Shown: positions 1 through 4,757 of the stretch, piece by piece | Position numbering within the stretch: the stretch's first letter is position 1 | Layout of the letters: every line of letters starts with the position of its first letter | Source: Thermoplasmata archaeon | Lineage (GTDB): Archaea > Thermoplasmatota > Thermoplasmata > UBA184 | Length of the DNA: 5,982 nucleotides | Assembly: GCA_021827545.1 (NCBI GenBank) | Contig: JAKAVH010000109.1 | Location: 1 to 5,982 of the forward strand | Reading direction: 5' to 3' | Notes under the pieces: generated by a model | Told to the model about the DNA's origin: nothing | The model's database searches: none | The model's input: only the letters and a program-made list of their open reading frames with translations | Translations under genes and position numbers: made by a program

Positions 1-432
1 GCGGGACGCGCTCCGGGAGGCCCGGGGCTCGCCAACCGGGCCGGGACCCCCGCGCTGATGGCGGCTCTCTACGCGGAGACCCTGCTCCTCGATGTCGAAG
101 CCGCGACGAGGGCCGGCGAGGCCGAGGCAGCACGGGAGGCGTTGGCCGCGCTCGCGTCCCTCGGCGACGACTCCGGGCAGCCCACGATCCGGGCGTACTC
201 GGCGCGGGGCCGGGGGTTGTACCTCGCGTCGACGGGCGACCTCTCGGGCGCGATCGCCGCTCTCGAGGAGGCGAGTTCGCTCTGGGAACGGGTCGGGTGG
301 AAGTACGAGCTTTCCCAGAGTCAGCTCCGCCTCGCCGAGCTCTACCGCGCCGCGGGCTCCTCGTCGACGGCCGACCTCCTCGAAAGTACCGCTCGCTCCT
401 ATCTCGGGCGGATCCGGGCGACCCTCCCGTGA
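1..432 (+). CDS. TPR-repeat protein, C-terminal fragment (5' end outside window)
   Basis: The frame is open from base 1 to the TGA at 430-432, giving 143 residues. They are almost wholly amphipathic alpha-helix rich in Ala, Leu, Arg and Glu. I read about three TPR-like helical pairs, near residues 17-55, 62-99 and 102-137; the clearest has the pattern RGLYLASTGDLSGAIAALEE followed by SLWERVG. This pattern is typical of the C-terminal helical array of large AAA/STAND ATPase regulators and adenylate-cyclase-like signalling proteins, where it serves in protein contact or ligand sensing. The upstream ATPase or catalytic part, if present, is not in view. An in-frame ATG at 58-60 overlaps a TGA of frame 2 (56-58), so a short separate gene starting at 58 is possible. 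I prefer the longer reading because residues just before it (LANRAGTPALMAALYAE) continue the TPR helix pattern. The partner is unknown. The gene converges on the minus-strand hydrolase with a 48-base gap. Confidence 0.7.
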   Translation, partial: AGRAPGGPGLANRAGTPALMAALYAETLLLDVEAATRAGEAEAAREALAALASLGDDSGQPTIRAYSARGRGLYLASTGDLSGAIAALEEASSLWERVGWKYELSQSQLRLAELYRAAGSSSTADLLESTARSYLGRIRATLP

Positions 433-440
433 CGCACGGT

Positions 441-453
441 CGTCCGGCGGACG
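441..453. repeat. Compact inverted repeat between convergent genes
   Basis: CGTCCGGCGGACG is a perfect 5-bp stem with a 3-base loop in the 48-base gap between the stops of the TPR gene and the hydrolase gene. It could mark 3' ends on both strands. It has no T-tract, which archaeal and intrinsic bacterial terminators normally need, so a terminator role is only a guess. The motif TCGTCCGG recurs at 472-479. Confidence 0.3.
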
Positions 454-480
454 GATTGAGGCCGACGGAGATCGTCCGGG

Positions 481-1221
481 CTAGATCTGGAAGTGGTCCC
501 CGTCCTCCACGACCACGGAGTCCGGGAAGATCCGGCGGGCTTCCGCCGCGATCGCGGTTTCCGAGCCGGGCTTGTCGCCCACGTGGTTGATCCAGAGCCG
601 GCGGGCCCCCATCGACGCCGCGGTCTCCGCCGCTTGAGCGCCGGTGCTGTGGCCGAACTCGCGCGCGAGCGCGGCGTACGTCTCGGAGTACGTGGCCTCA
701 TGGACAACGACGTCGGCCCGCACGTCCCGCGCCGCGGACGGTTCGCGCGTGTCCCCGGAGTAGAACGCCGTGACATCCCCCGAGGAGAGGAGGTAGCCGT
801 TGTTGACGACGGTGTGGTCGAGCGGAACGGAACGGACGCTCCACCCGGCGATCTCGACGTGGACGTCCTCCGACTCGACCAGGCGGAACGGGTAGAGCTC
901 GGCGGGCTCGACAACGGTGCCGTTCGCGGCGAAGACCGCCCGGAGGATCGCTCCGAGCCCGGGGGGCGAGACGACGGTGAGAGGCCGCGTCCGCCCCGAG
1001 ATCAGCGTGTGCAGGAGGAAATCGAACAGGCCCGCAACGTGGTCGGAGTGCAGGTGCGACAGGAGAACGCCGTCGACCTCCCCGAAACGTCCGAGGTCGT
1101 AGAGGCGGCCCGTGGCTCCCGCCCCGCAGTCGAGGAGGATCGAATCGAAGAGGGTGCTGCACGGCCCCCGCCGGGACCCGCGGAAGTTGCCGGCGCCGGT
1201 GCCGAGGAAGTCGACTCGCAT
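481..1221 (-). CDS. RNase Z-like metallo-beta-lactamase-fold hydrolase, compact form
   Basis: This 246-residue cytosolic protein has no signal peptide. It should be a two-metal (usually zinc) hydrolase cleaving a phosphodiester or related bond; the substrate is unknown. The N-terminus MRVDFLGTGAG is the first beta strand of the fold. Metal-site motifs are complete: HLHSDH (residues 56-61), His136 in LDH, Asp157 in YSGDT and His213 in INHVGD. HEAT (174-177) and GHST (190-193) are signatures of the RNase Z/ElaC branch. Bona fide tRNase Z enzymes of about 300 residues carry a flexible tRNA-binding arm between the third His motif and the Asp. Here that interval is only 21 residues, so the arm is absent, and tRNA 3'-end processing is doubtful. 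The start is ATG 1219-1221. The frame stays open upstream to 1389, but those 56 residues are Arg/Pro-rich and lie before the fold, so I exclude them. A TATA-like box lies about 40 bases upstream. The gene is divergent from the glycosylase gene. Confidence 0.88.
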   Translation of the reverse strand: MRVDFLGTGAGNFRGSRRGPCSTLFDSILLDCGAGATGRLYDLGRFGEVDGVLLSHLHSDHVAGLFDFLLHTLISGRTRPLTVVSPPGLGAILRAVFAANGTVVEPAELYPFRLVESEDVHVEIAGWSVRSVPLDHTVVNNGYLLSSGDVTAFYSGDTREPSAARDVRADVVVHEATYSETYAALAREFGHSTGAQAAETAASMGARRLWINHVGDKPGSETAIAAEARRIFPDSVVVEDGDHFQI

Positions 1222-1257
1222 CGGGGCGTTCCCGGGCGCGCCGAGAAGGTGGCAAGG

Positions 1258-1264
1258 AGATAAG
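1258..1264 (-). promoter_or_regulatory. TATA-like box for the MBL-fold hydrolase
   Basis: On the minus strand this reads CTTATCT, an AT-rich island in GC-rich DNA, centred about 40 bases before the ATG at 1221. With an archaeal TATA-to-start spacing of about 26 bases, the transcript would start near 1235 and have a leader of about 14 bases. No Shine-Dalgarno sequence is evident in that leader. Confidence 0.4.
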
Positions 1265-1440
1265 GGCCGTCGGGCACGGGAGGCCGAACGAGGGGGCCCG
1301 TCCGCCAAATCGAGACGGTCGGGAGGGCTCCGGCCCACCCGACAAGCCCCAACCGAGGGTCGGTTCGGGGCCTCACTTCGCCGCTGCAAGCTGCCCGGTT
1401 ACGGCACAGCGTCCGCGCGTCGAGGCAGACGAGCCCTCCC

Positions 1441-1447
1441 CTTATTT
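1441..1447 (+). promoter_or_regulatory. Orphan TATA-like box
   Basis: CTTATTT resembles the box before the hydrolase gene and is the most AT-rich spot in the divergent region. The next credible start codon on this strand is about 260-280 bases away. If real, it would give the glycosylase mRNA a long leader or start a small RNA near 1468. The reverse complement (AAATAAG) could instead serve the minus strand, where the hydrolase start is 220 bases away. Confidence 0.25.
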
Positions 1448-1458
1448 CGTGATCTGTC

Positions 1459-1564
1459 TCGGACTCGGGGAAGAGGAAGCCGCCCGACCGTCCCCTTTGG
1501 AGGAAGGCGATCCTACCCCTTCGCGAGTTCTCCCGAGGACACCCCTGGTCTCGGTCGAGTCCGA
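1459..1564. repeat. Long-range inverted repeat downstream of the orphan box
   Basis: TCGGACTC (1459-1466) is the exact reverse complement of GAGTCCGA (1557-1564). The stem extends inward by one G-C and one G-U pair, enclosing about 85 bases. An RNA starting near the predicted site (about 1468) would miss most of the left arm, so the link to the orphan box is not clean. Chance pairing is quite possible in GC-rich DNA. Confidence 0.2.
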
Positions 1565-1696
1565 CGCCCTCGTTGCGGGGGTCTGCGGACCGGCCCGGGG
1601 GCGAACCCGACCGGTCGTCTCGAATCCGGCGGTGTGGACGCGGCCCCGGGTCCGTTCACCGCCGGAAACCCGGCCGTGGGGCGGGGCGGAGGACCT

Positions 1697-1702
1697 CTTA
1701 GG
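1697..1702 (+). promoter_or_regulatory. TATA-like box for the YcaQ-type glycosylase
   Basis: CTTAGG (within CCTCTTAGGG) is centred about 27-28 bases before the ATG at 1727, the spacing expected for a leaderless archaeal mRNA beginning at that ATG. This supports ATG 1727 over the in-frame GTG codons at 1709 and 1718. GTG 1718 has the purine run AGGGTCAGG (1700-1708) nine bases before it and remains an alternative. Confidence 0.4.
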
Positions 1703-1726
1703 GTCAGGGTGAGTGCCGTGATCGCG

Positions 1727-2977
1727 ATGACCTCCGCTCCGATCCGCACCTCCCTCCAGGCGGCGCGACGGCTGGCGGTCACCAAACAGCATCTGTCTGG
1801 TGGGCGCCCACGCCGAGCCACGGCCGAACGCATCGTGGAGTCCGTTCGAGACCTGCCGTACGTTCAGTGGGATCCGGTCAGCGTCGTGGCCCCCTCCCAT
1901 ATCCTCTCGCTCTGGACTCGAGTCGGGGCGTTTCGGCGGGCAGACTTCGACCGGCTGCTCTGGGCCGAGAGGCGCCTCCTCCAGCATTGGATTCCCTTCG
2001 CCAGCGTCGTCGCGACCGAGGACTACCCCATCTACGCGTCCCTCATGCGACGGTATCCGGATTCCCTTTCCGACTCTTGGGGAACGCAACGCGCCCGGGC
2101 CCGAGCGTTCCTGGCCAAGCACGGGGACCTTCGCAAGAGCGTCCTCGCAGAACTCCGGAGCGGTCCGCTCCAGCTGAACCAGTTCAAAGACCACGCGGGG
2201 ACCAAGAGGGACTCGGCGGACTGGCAACCCTCGAGCGCGGTCTCCGAGATGCTCTGGCACCTTCTCATGTCCGGCCAGGCGATGGTCGTTGGTCACGACG
2301 GGAACCAGAACCTATGGGGGCTGCCCGACGCCTTCCTTCCCTCCTGGGTCGACCGAACGGTGCTCTCCGAGGAGGCGGCCGACCGGGAAGCGGCCGAGCG
2401 GGCACTCCGGGGACTCGGGGTGGCGACCGCGCAGGAGATCCACTACTACTTCGTTCGGGGCTGCTGCCGAGACATTCGATCGACCCTGCAGACCTTAGTG
2501 GCGGACTCCCGGATCCGCCGGGTGGTGGTCGAGGGGCTGCCCGGGCGCGACGAACGCTTCGTCCATGCGGACGACGTGGCCCTGCTCGAAGACCTGGCGA
2601 CGGACAACTTCTCGCCGCGGGTCGCCGTGCTTCCCCCGTTCGACAACATGGTCTCGAGCCCGGCCCGGGGCAAGCGGTTGTTCGGCTTCGACTACGTCCG
2701 CGAGCAGTTCCTTCCGAAGGCGAAGCGTCGGTTCGGACTGTGGGTCCTTCCGGTTCTTCGGGGCGAGGAGTTCGTCGGGCGCGCGGACGCCCGCCTGGAC
2801 AAGGAGAAGCGACGCCTCCAGATCCTCGCGCTCTTCGCCGAGCCCGGCGCACCGACGGCGCGAGCTGTCGGCACGGAGATCCGGGAGGAGCTCGATCGCC
2901 TCGCGGCGTTCCTGGGAGCCGACTCGGTGGCGTTCAGCGCAAGAGTGCCCTCGATGTGGAAGGGCGGCCTCTGCTAG
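1727..2977 (+). CDS. YcaQ/AlkX/AlkZ-type winged-helix DNA glycosylase (HTH_42 family)
   Basis: This 416-residue protein is close in length to E. coli YcaQ (about 410). The family excises bulky or crosslinked alkylated purines (nitrogen-mustard or azinomycin-type lesions), starting base excision repair and unhooking interstrand crosslinks. It folds as tandem winged helices plus a beta-barrel region. The N-terminus fits the first winged helix (LQAARRLAVTKQHL, residues 10-23). The catalytic Q-x-D motif is intact as Gln47-Trp48-Asp49 in VQWDPVSVVAPSH. The C-terminal half has the family blocks LPPFDNMVSSPARGKRLFGF (302-321), PKAKRRFGLWVLPVL (330-344) and FVGRADARLD (349-358), which match E. coli YcaQ block by block from memory. 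The start is ATG 1727, from the promoter spacing and family N-terminus; the frame is open back to 1112, but that extension has no family similarity. The next plus-strand genes encode VOC and DinB folds. The family is sure; the lesion preference is inferred. Confidence 0.9.
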   Translation: MTSAPIRTSLQAARRLAVTKQHLSGGRPRRATAERIVESVRDLPYVQWDPVSVVAPSHILSLWTRVGAFRRADFDRLLWAERRLLQHWIPFASVVATEDYPIYASLMRRYPDSLSDSWGTQRARARAFLAKHGDLRKSVLAELRSGPLQLNQFKDHAGTKRDSADWQPSSAVSEMLWHLLMSGQAMVVGHDGNQNLWGLPDAFLPSWVDRTVLSEEAADREAAERALRGLGVATAQEIHYYFVRGCCRDIRSTLQTLVADSRIRRVVVEGLPGRDERFVHADDVALLEDLATDNFSPRVAVLPPFDNMVSSPARGKRLFGFDYVREQFLPKAKRRFGLWVLPVLRGEEFVGRADARLDKEKRRLQILALFAEPGAPTARAVGTEIREELDRLAAFLGADSVAFSARVPSMWKGGLC

Positions 2978-3263
2978 CGTCGGCCACCCCGTAGCCGTCG
3001 ACCAGAAACCCCCGACCCTCCGCGGACGGGTCGATGCTCCCCTCGGCGACGCCGCGTATGCGGGCCCACGGAACGTTACGTAGGTCGCCGAACGGGGTGG
3101 GGAACCGTTCTTTCCTCCGAGGTTCCGATGGACGGCCCGTTCGAAAGGTCGCTCCGCCGGGCGGAGGACGATCCTCCACTACCGTCACCACCCTCAGGTG
3201 TTCCGCGAGGAGTATCGGTTCCAGGCGTAAGTCGAAGGGGCTTTCCCCGCGATCATACGGCAC
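2934..3263 (-). CDS. Possible small hypothetical protein (109 aa), weak
   Basis: This is a minus-strand frame from GTG 3261-3263 to the TGA at 2934-2936. It overlaps the end of the glycosylase gene by 44 bases tail to tail. It is the most protein-like frame in the 2978-3466 gap, with alternating hydrophobic stretches (LLAEHLRVVTVVEDR, residues 18-32; FGDLRNVPWARIRGV, 66-80). The second stretch faintly recalls the IP-x-HRI segment of small archaeal DUF504/UPF0248 (MJ1316-type) proteins, with Ala in place of the His; I recall this from memory and could not check it. Against it: a GTG start only, no Shine-Dalgarno site, no close promoter (the nearest minus-strand AT-rich box, at 3418-3423, is over 150 bases away), and mixed third positions. 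It may be a real gene, a decayed remnant or a chance frame. The frame continues upstream to a stop at 3345-3347 without a better start codon. Confidence 0.25.
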   Translation of the reverse strand: MPYDRGESPFDLRLEPILLAEHLRVVTVVEDRPPPGGATFRTGRPSEPRRKERFPTPFGDLRNVPWARIRGVAEGSIDPSAEGRGFLVDGYGVADASRGRPSTSRALLR

Positions 3264-3417
3264 CAGGGGCCATTCCCGCGTGCCCGGAACTCGGTGATGC
3301 AGCGACGCGAGGCCCGGGGGAGAACGATCGCGCGGATCGTCGATCTACTGGCGAGGTCCCGAGCGGACCAAAGGGCGGTGAGAATCGTGGGACCCAACTG
3401 CGACCGACGAAACCGCG

Positions 3418-3423
3418 TTATAG
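3418..3423 (+). promoter_or_regulatory. TATA-like box for the VOC/DinB pair
   Basis: TTATAG within CGTTATAGTTGG is the best TATA-like site in the window. It would place a transcript start near 3446 and a leader of about 20 bases before the TTG at 3467. That leader contains a plausible ribosome binding site. The reverse complement (CTATAA) could also drive minus-strand transcription into the 2978-3400 gap. Confidence 0.5.
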
Positions 3424-3454
3424 TTGGACGGGATGGCTCGACAGGTATCGACGC

Positions 3455-3460
3455 GAGGGT
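3455..3460 (+). promoter_or_regulatory. Ribosome binding site supporting the TTG start of the VOC gene
   Basis: GAGGGT ends six bases before TTG 3467-3469 and can pair with the CCUCC end of 16S rRNA. It decides the start, because no ATG lies in frame near the first beta strand and the in-frame GTG at 3482 would remove the conserved IDH segment. Confidence 0.5.
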
Positions 3461-3466
3461 CAGGCG

Positions 3467-3868
3467 TTGGCGATCGACCACGTGAACGCATTCGCGTTGA
3501 CCGTGCGTGACGTCAAGCGGTGCGCCGATTTCTATCGCGACAAGCTGGGGCTGAAGCTGGCGGAACTCTCGGACGATTTCGCGTACCTGAAGTTCGGCGA
3601 CAAAGGCGGGCCCGGCCTCGCGCTGGTCTCCGCCAAGGGCCTGGCTCGGGAGATTCCCAAAGAGCGTGTTCGACCGGAGGAGAGCCCCTTCCAGCGGAAC
3701 TACTTCGCGGTCTTTCTGGACGACGCGGACCGTGCGTATGACGAGCTCCGGGAGAAAGGGGTCCGGTTCCTGCAGCCACCGGCCACCCGACCGGACGGGC
3801 AGCGATTCGCGTTTTTCGAGGACCCCGAAGGGAACCTCTGGGAGATCTCGCACTTTGCGAAGAAGTAG
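3467..3868 (+). CDS. VOC-superfamily (glyoxalase/bleomycin-resistance fold) protein
   Basis: A 133-residue cytosolic protein, the usual size of a single-chain VOC protein made of two beta-alpha-beta-beta-beta modules. Module 1 begins AIDHVNAFALTVRDVKRCADFYRD in the typical IDHV...V.D...FY pattern (residues 2-25). Module 2 begins near RNYFAVFLDD (77-86), continues YDELREKGVRFL (91-102) and ends FFEDPEGNLWEI (116-127), the classic C-terminal VOC signature. Members isomerise or cleave glutathione or thiol adducts, open aromatic rings, or bind antibiotics. Of the usual metal ligands, His5 and Glu126 are present, but the His expected at the start of module 2 is replaced around Asn78-Tyr79, and the mid-module-1 Glu is not evident (GLALVS). 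So it may bind metal differently, or bind a ligand without catalysis. Start TTG 3467 is chosen by the family N-terminus and the GAGGGT site. The DinB-fold gene follows after 38 bases. Confidence 0.85.
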   Translation: MAIDHVNAFALTVRDVKRCADFYRDKLGLKLAELSDDFAYLKFGDKGGPGLALVSAKGLAREIPKERVRPEESPFQRNYFAVFLDDADRAYDELREKGVRFLQPPATRPDGQRFAFFEDPEGNLWEISHFAKK

Positions 3869-3877
3869 AGCGGGCCG

Positions 3878-3886
3878 CATCTAGGG
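3878..3886 (+). promoter_or_regulatory. Possible internal promoter box before the DinB-fold gene
   Basis: CATCTAGGG resembles the CTCTTAGGG before the glycosylase and is centred about 26 bases before TTG 3907, the spacing of a leaderless transcript. It is a weaker TATA match than the box at 3418-3423. The purine run AGGAAGGAA (3892-3900), about six bases before the TTG, could instead be a ribosome binding site if the gene is read from the VOC transcript. Confidence 0.25.
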
Positions 3887-3906
3887 TCGGCAGGAAGGAA
3901 CCCACT

Positions 3907-4470
3907 TTGGCGGGTCGAAGAGCTCGGTCATCCAGCCCGAGGAGGAAGCGCGCGCCTCGGACGATCGGCGAAGCCGACTTGGCGAGGGCCTGGATCGAGT
4001 GGCTCGAGGAAACTCGACGGGGCTACCTGGAGAAACTGCTCGAGTTGGCACCGGAGGAGCGCCTCAGGGACCGAGGCGCGTCCTTCCCTTCGATCCAGGA
4101 CATCTTCCTCCATATCCTCGACAACAACGTTTGGTGGTTCGAGAGCGTGCCCAAAGATCGCCAGGAAACGCATCCCGAGGTGAAGGGCGCCTTGTCCCCG
4201 GCCGAGATCCGAAGGGTGGTGGGACGCATCGCCCGGACCAATCGGGCCCTCGCGAGGTCGCTGACCCCGGCCCGACTCGACCGGAGTTTTGTGATCCGAG
4301 GAGTCCAGGGGAACGGAAAGCCCTTCGAAATGCGAGCGAACCTTCGGACCATCATCTGGCACATGGTGGAGGAAGAGCTCCAGCACCGGGGCGAGATGAA
4401 CGCTCTCTTCTGGCAGATGGACACGGACGCTCCGACGCGCGCCTGGTTCAGCAGCTCGTTGGCCGAGTGA
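3907..4470 (+). CDS. DinB-fold four-helix-bundle protein, putative metal-dependent
   Basis: A 187-residue cytosolic protein of the DinB/YfiT-like superfamily, whose members are four-helix bundles, often metalloenzymes moving thiols (bacillithiol, mycothiol) onto electrophiles. Helix 1 is near residues 24-48. Helix 2 carries FPSIQDIFLHILDNNVWWFE (60-79) with His69, the first metal position. The last main helix carries WHMVEEELQHRGEMNALFWQ (151-170). Canonical DinB proteins show H-xxx-H here for the other two ligands; this one has Glu156 and His160, with His152 one turn earlier. I recall the EEELQHRGE form from archaeal members. The first 20 residues are a basic Arg/Ser/Pro tail, probably disordered. 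The start is TTG 3907, preceded by a purine-rich run; TTG 3979 would remove the tail and keep the fold, so the N-terminus is uncertain. It is 38 bases after the VOC gene and likely co-transcribed. Substrate unknown. Confidence 0.82.
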   Translation: MAGRRARSSSPRRKRAPRTIGEADLARAWIEWLEETRRGYLEKLLELAPEERLRDRGASFPSIQDIFLHILDNNVWWFESVPKDRQETHPEVKGALSPAEIRRVVGRIARTNRALARSLTPARLDRSFVIRGVQGNGKPFEMRANLRTIIWHMVEEELQHRGEMNALFWQMDTDAPTRAWFSSSLAE

Positions 4471-4510
4471 AATCTGCGTACCCCCTCCGTACAGCTAGTC
4501 GGGCAACGTT

Positions 4511-4599
4511 GGCCCGGTGGTTACGCCCGGCCCCTACCCGAAGCATTCGGACACGCTCTAAGGACGCGCGAGGGCGGACCGTCGGCCACCATATGGGCC
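4511..4599. other. Nested inverted repeats, possible structured RNA
   Basis: GGCCCGGTGG (4511-4520) pairs in two blocks with CCACC (4586-4590) and GGGCC (4595-4599), leaving ATAT as a bulge. Inside, CGCCC (4524-4528) pairs with GGGCG (4572-4576). Within that, CCGAA-GCA-TTCGG (4538-4550) is a perfect 5-bp hairpin. The pairs nest without conflict into one arm of about 20 bp. It matches no RNA family I recognise, and no clear promoter precedes it on the plus strand; on the minus strand, the box at 4600-4610 would start transcription near 4577, inside the arm. It could be a small RNA, a 3'-UTR structure or chance pairing in GC-rich DNA. Confidence 0.22.
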
Positions 4600-4622
4600 T
4601 AGCATAATCGGTCCCGAACCAA

Positions 4623-4661
4623 GCTAACGGCCCCGAGGGGGGTCTCCTTCCCGGACTTAGC
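4623..4661. repeat. Inverted repeat with inner CCCCGAGGGG hairpin
   Basis: GCTAA (4623-4627) pairs with TTAGC (4657-4661). Inside, CGG (4628-4630) pairs with CCG (4651-4653), and CCCCGAGGGG (4631-4640) is self-complementary. GGCCC at 4629-4633 could alternatively pair with GGGCC at 4595-4599, competing with the upstream structure. It lies about 100 bases past the antiporter stop and 150 past the DinB-fold stop; a transcript-end role is possible but unproven. Confidence 0.22.
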
Positions 4662-4757
4662 CCCTGCGGTGATTCGCAACTCGCGCCAGAGGGAGCGCGG
4701 CTCTTCTCAAGGTCGAGGGGGGATCGATCGGGTGAGGTTGGTGACGTCTCGAGCCCA

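Larger units (their letters stand above)
1222..1726. other. Divergent non-coding region of about 500 bases
   Basis: This lies between the starts of the minus-strand hydrolase and the plus-strand glycosylase. Long open frames cross it on both strands, but their translations are Arg/Pro/Gly-rich without domain pattern, as expected where GC-rich DNA lacks stop codons. I find no tRNA cloverleaf or recognisable RNA. It holds the hydrolase promoter box near 1258-1264, an unassigned box at 1441-1447, a distant inverted repeat (TCGGACTC at 1459-1466 with GAGTCCGA at 1557-1564), the palindrome CGACCGGTCG at 1608-1617, and the glycosylase promoter box at 1697-1702. An untranslated RNA or regulatory sites could lie between 1465 and 1700; nothing proves it. 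Confidence 0.5.
2978..3466. other. Gap of about 490 bases between glycosylase and VOC genes
   Basis: There is no convincing plus-strand gene. The plus frame that runs into the VOC gene is open from 3128, but its first 110 or so residues are Arg/Gly/Pro-rich and precede the VOC fold. The region may hold the small minus-strand frame described at 2934-3263. An inverted repeat GGAACC (3101-3106) / GGTTCC (3121-3126) encloses the pyrimidine run GTTCTTTCCTCC, the most terminator-like element after the glycosylase, though 125 bases past its stop. The VOC promoter box is at 3418-3423. Confidence 0.45.
4471..4757. other. Convergent intergenic region rich in inverted repeats
   Basis: This is the 287 bases between the stop of the DinB-fold gene and the stop of the antiporter. 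I find no credible ORF and no tRNA. It contains the palindrome CAACGTTG (4504-4511), two groups of nested inverted repeats listed separately (4511-4599 and 4623-4661), and the AT-rich spot AGCATAATCGG (4600-4610), readable as a TATA-like box on either strand. No T-tract terminator is visible for either gene. Confidence 0.5.

Noticed and set aside
493..1263. 256-residue plus-strand frame opposite the hydrolase
   Set aside because: It is antisense to a gene with clear catalytic motifs; its translation is Arg/Glu/Val-rich and shows no fold pattern.
1608..1617. Perfect 10-base palindrome CGACCGGTCG as an operator
   Set aside because: Such palindromes are expected by chance several times in a GC-rich window of this size, and nothing else marks it as a binding site.
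1222..1708. tRNA or other known RNA gene in the divergent region
   Set aside because: Segments such as GGTTCGGGG look T-arm-like, but no seven-base acceptor stem, D-arm and anticodon arm could be fitted on either strand.
1449..1712. 87-residue plus-strand frame from a GTG in the divergent region
   Set aside because: The GTG lies only a few bases after the TATA-like box, so a transcript from that box would not include it, and the Pro/Arg-rich translation has no motif.
1112..1726. N-terminal extension of the glycosylase frame by about 205 residues
   Set aside because: The extension overlaps the hydrolase gene on the other strand, is Arg/Pro/Gly-rich with no domain pattern, and the family starts with the winged helix right after ATG 1727.
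1867..2994. 375-residue plus-strand frame inside the glycosylase gene
   Set aside because: It is an out-of-frame shadow of the glycosylase, with low-complexity Arg/Gly/Pro composition and no recognisable motif.
3128..3466. Longer N-terminus for the VOC protein from ATG 3128
   Set aside because: About 110 extra residues have no VOC pattern and cross the TATA-like box at 3418-3423; TTG 3467 fits both the family start and a ribosome binding site.
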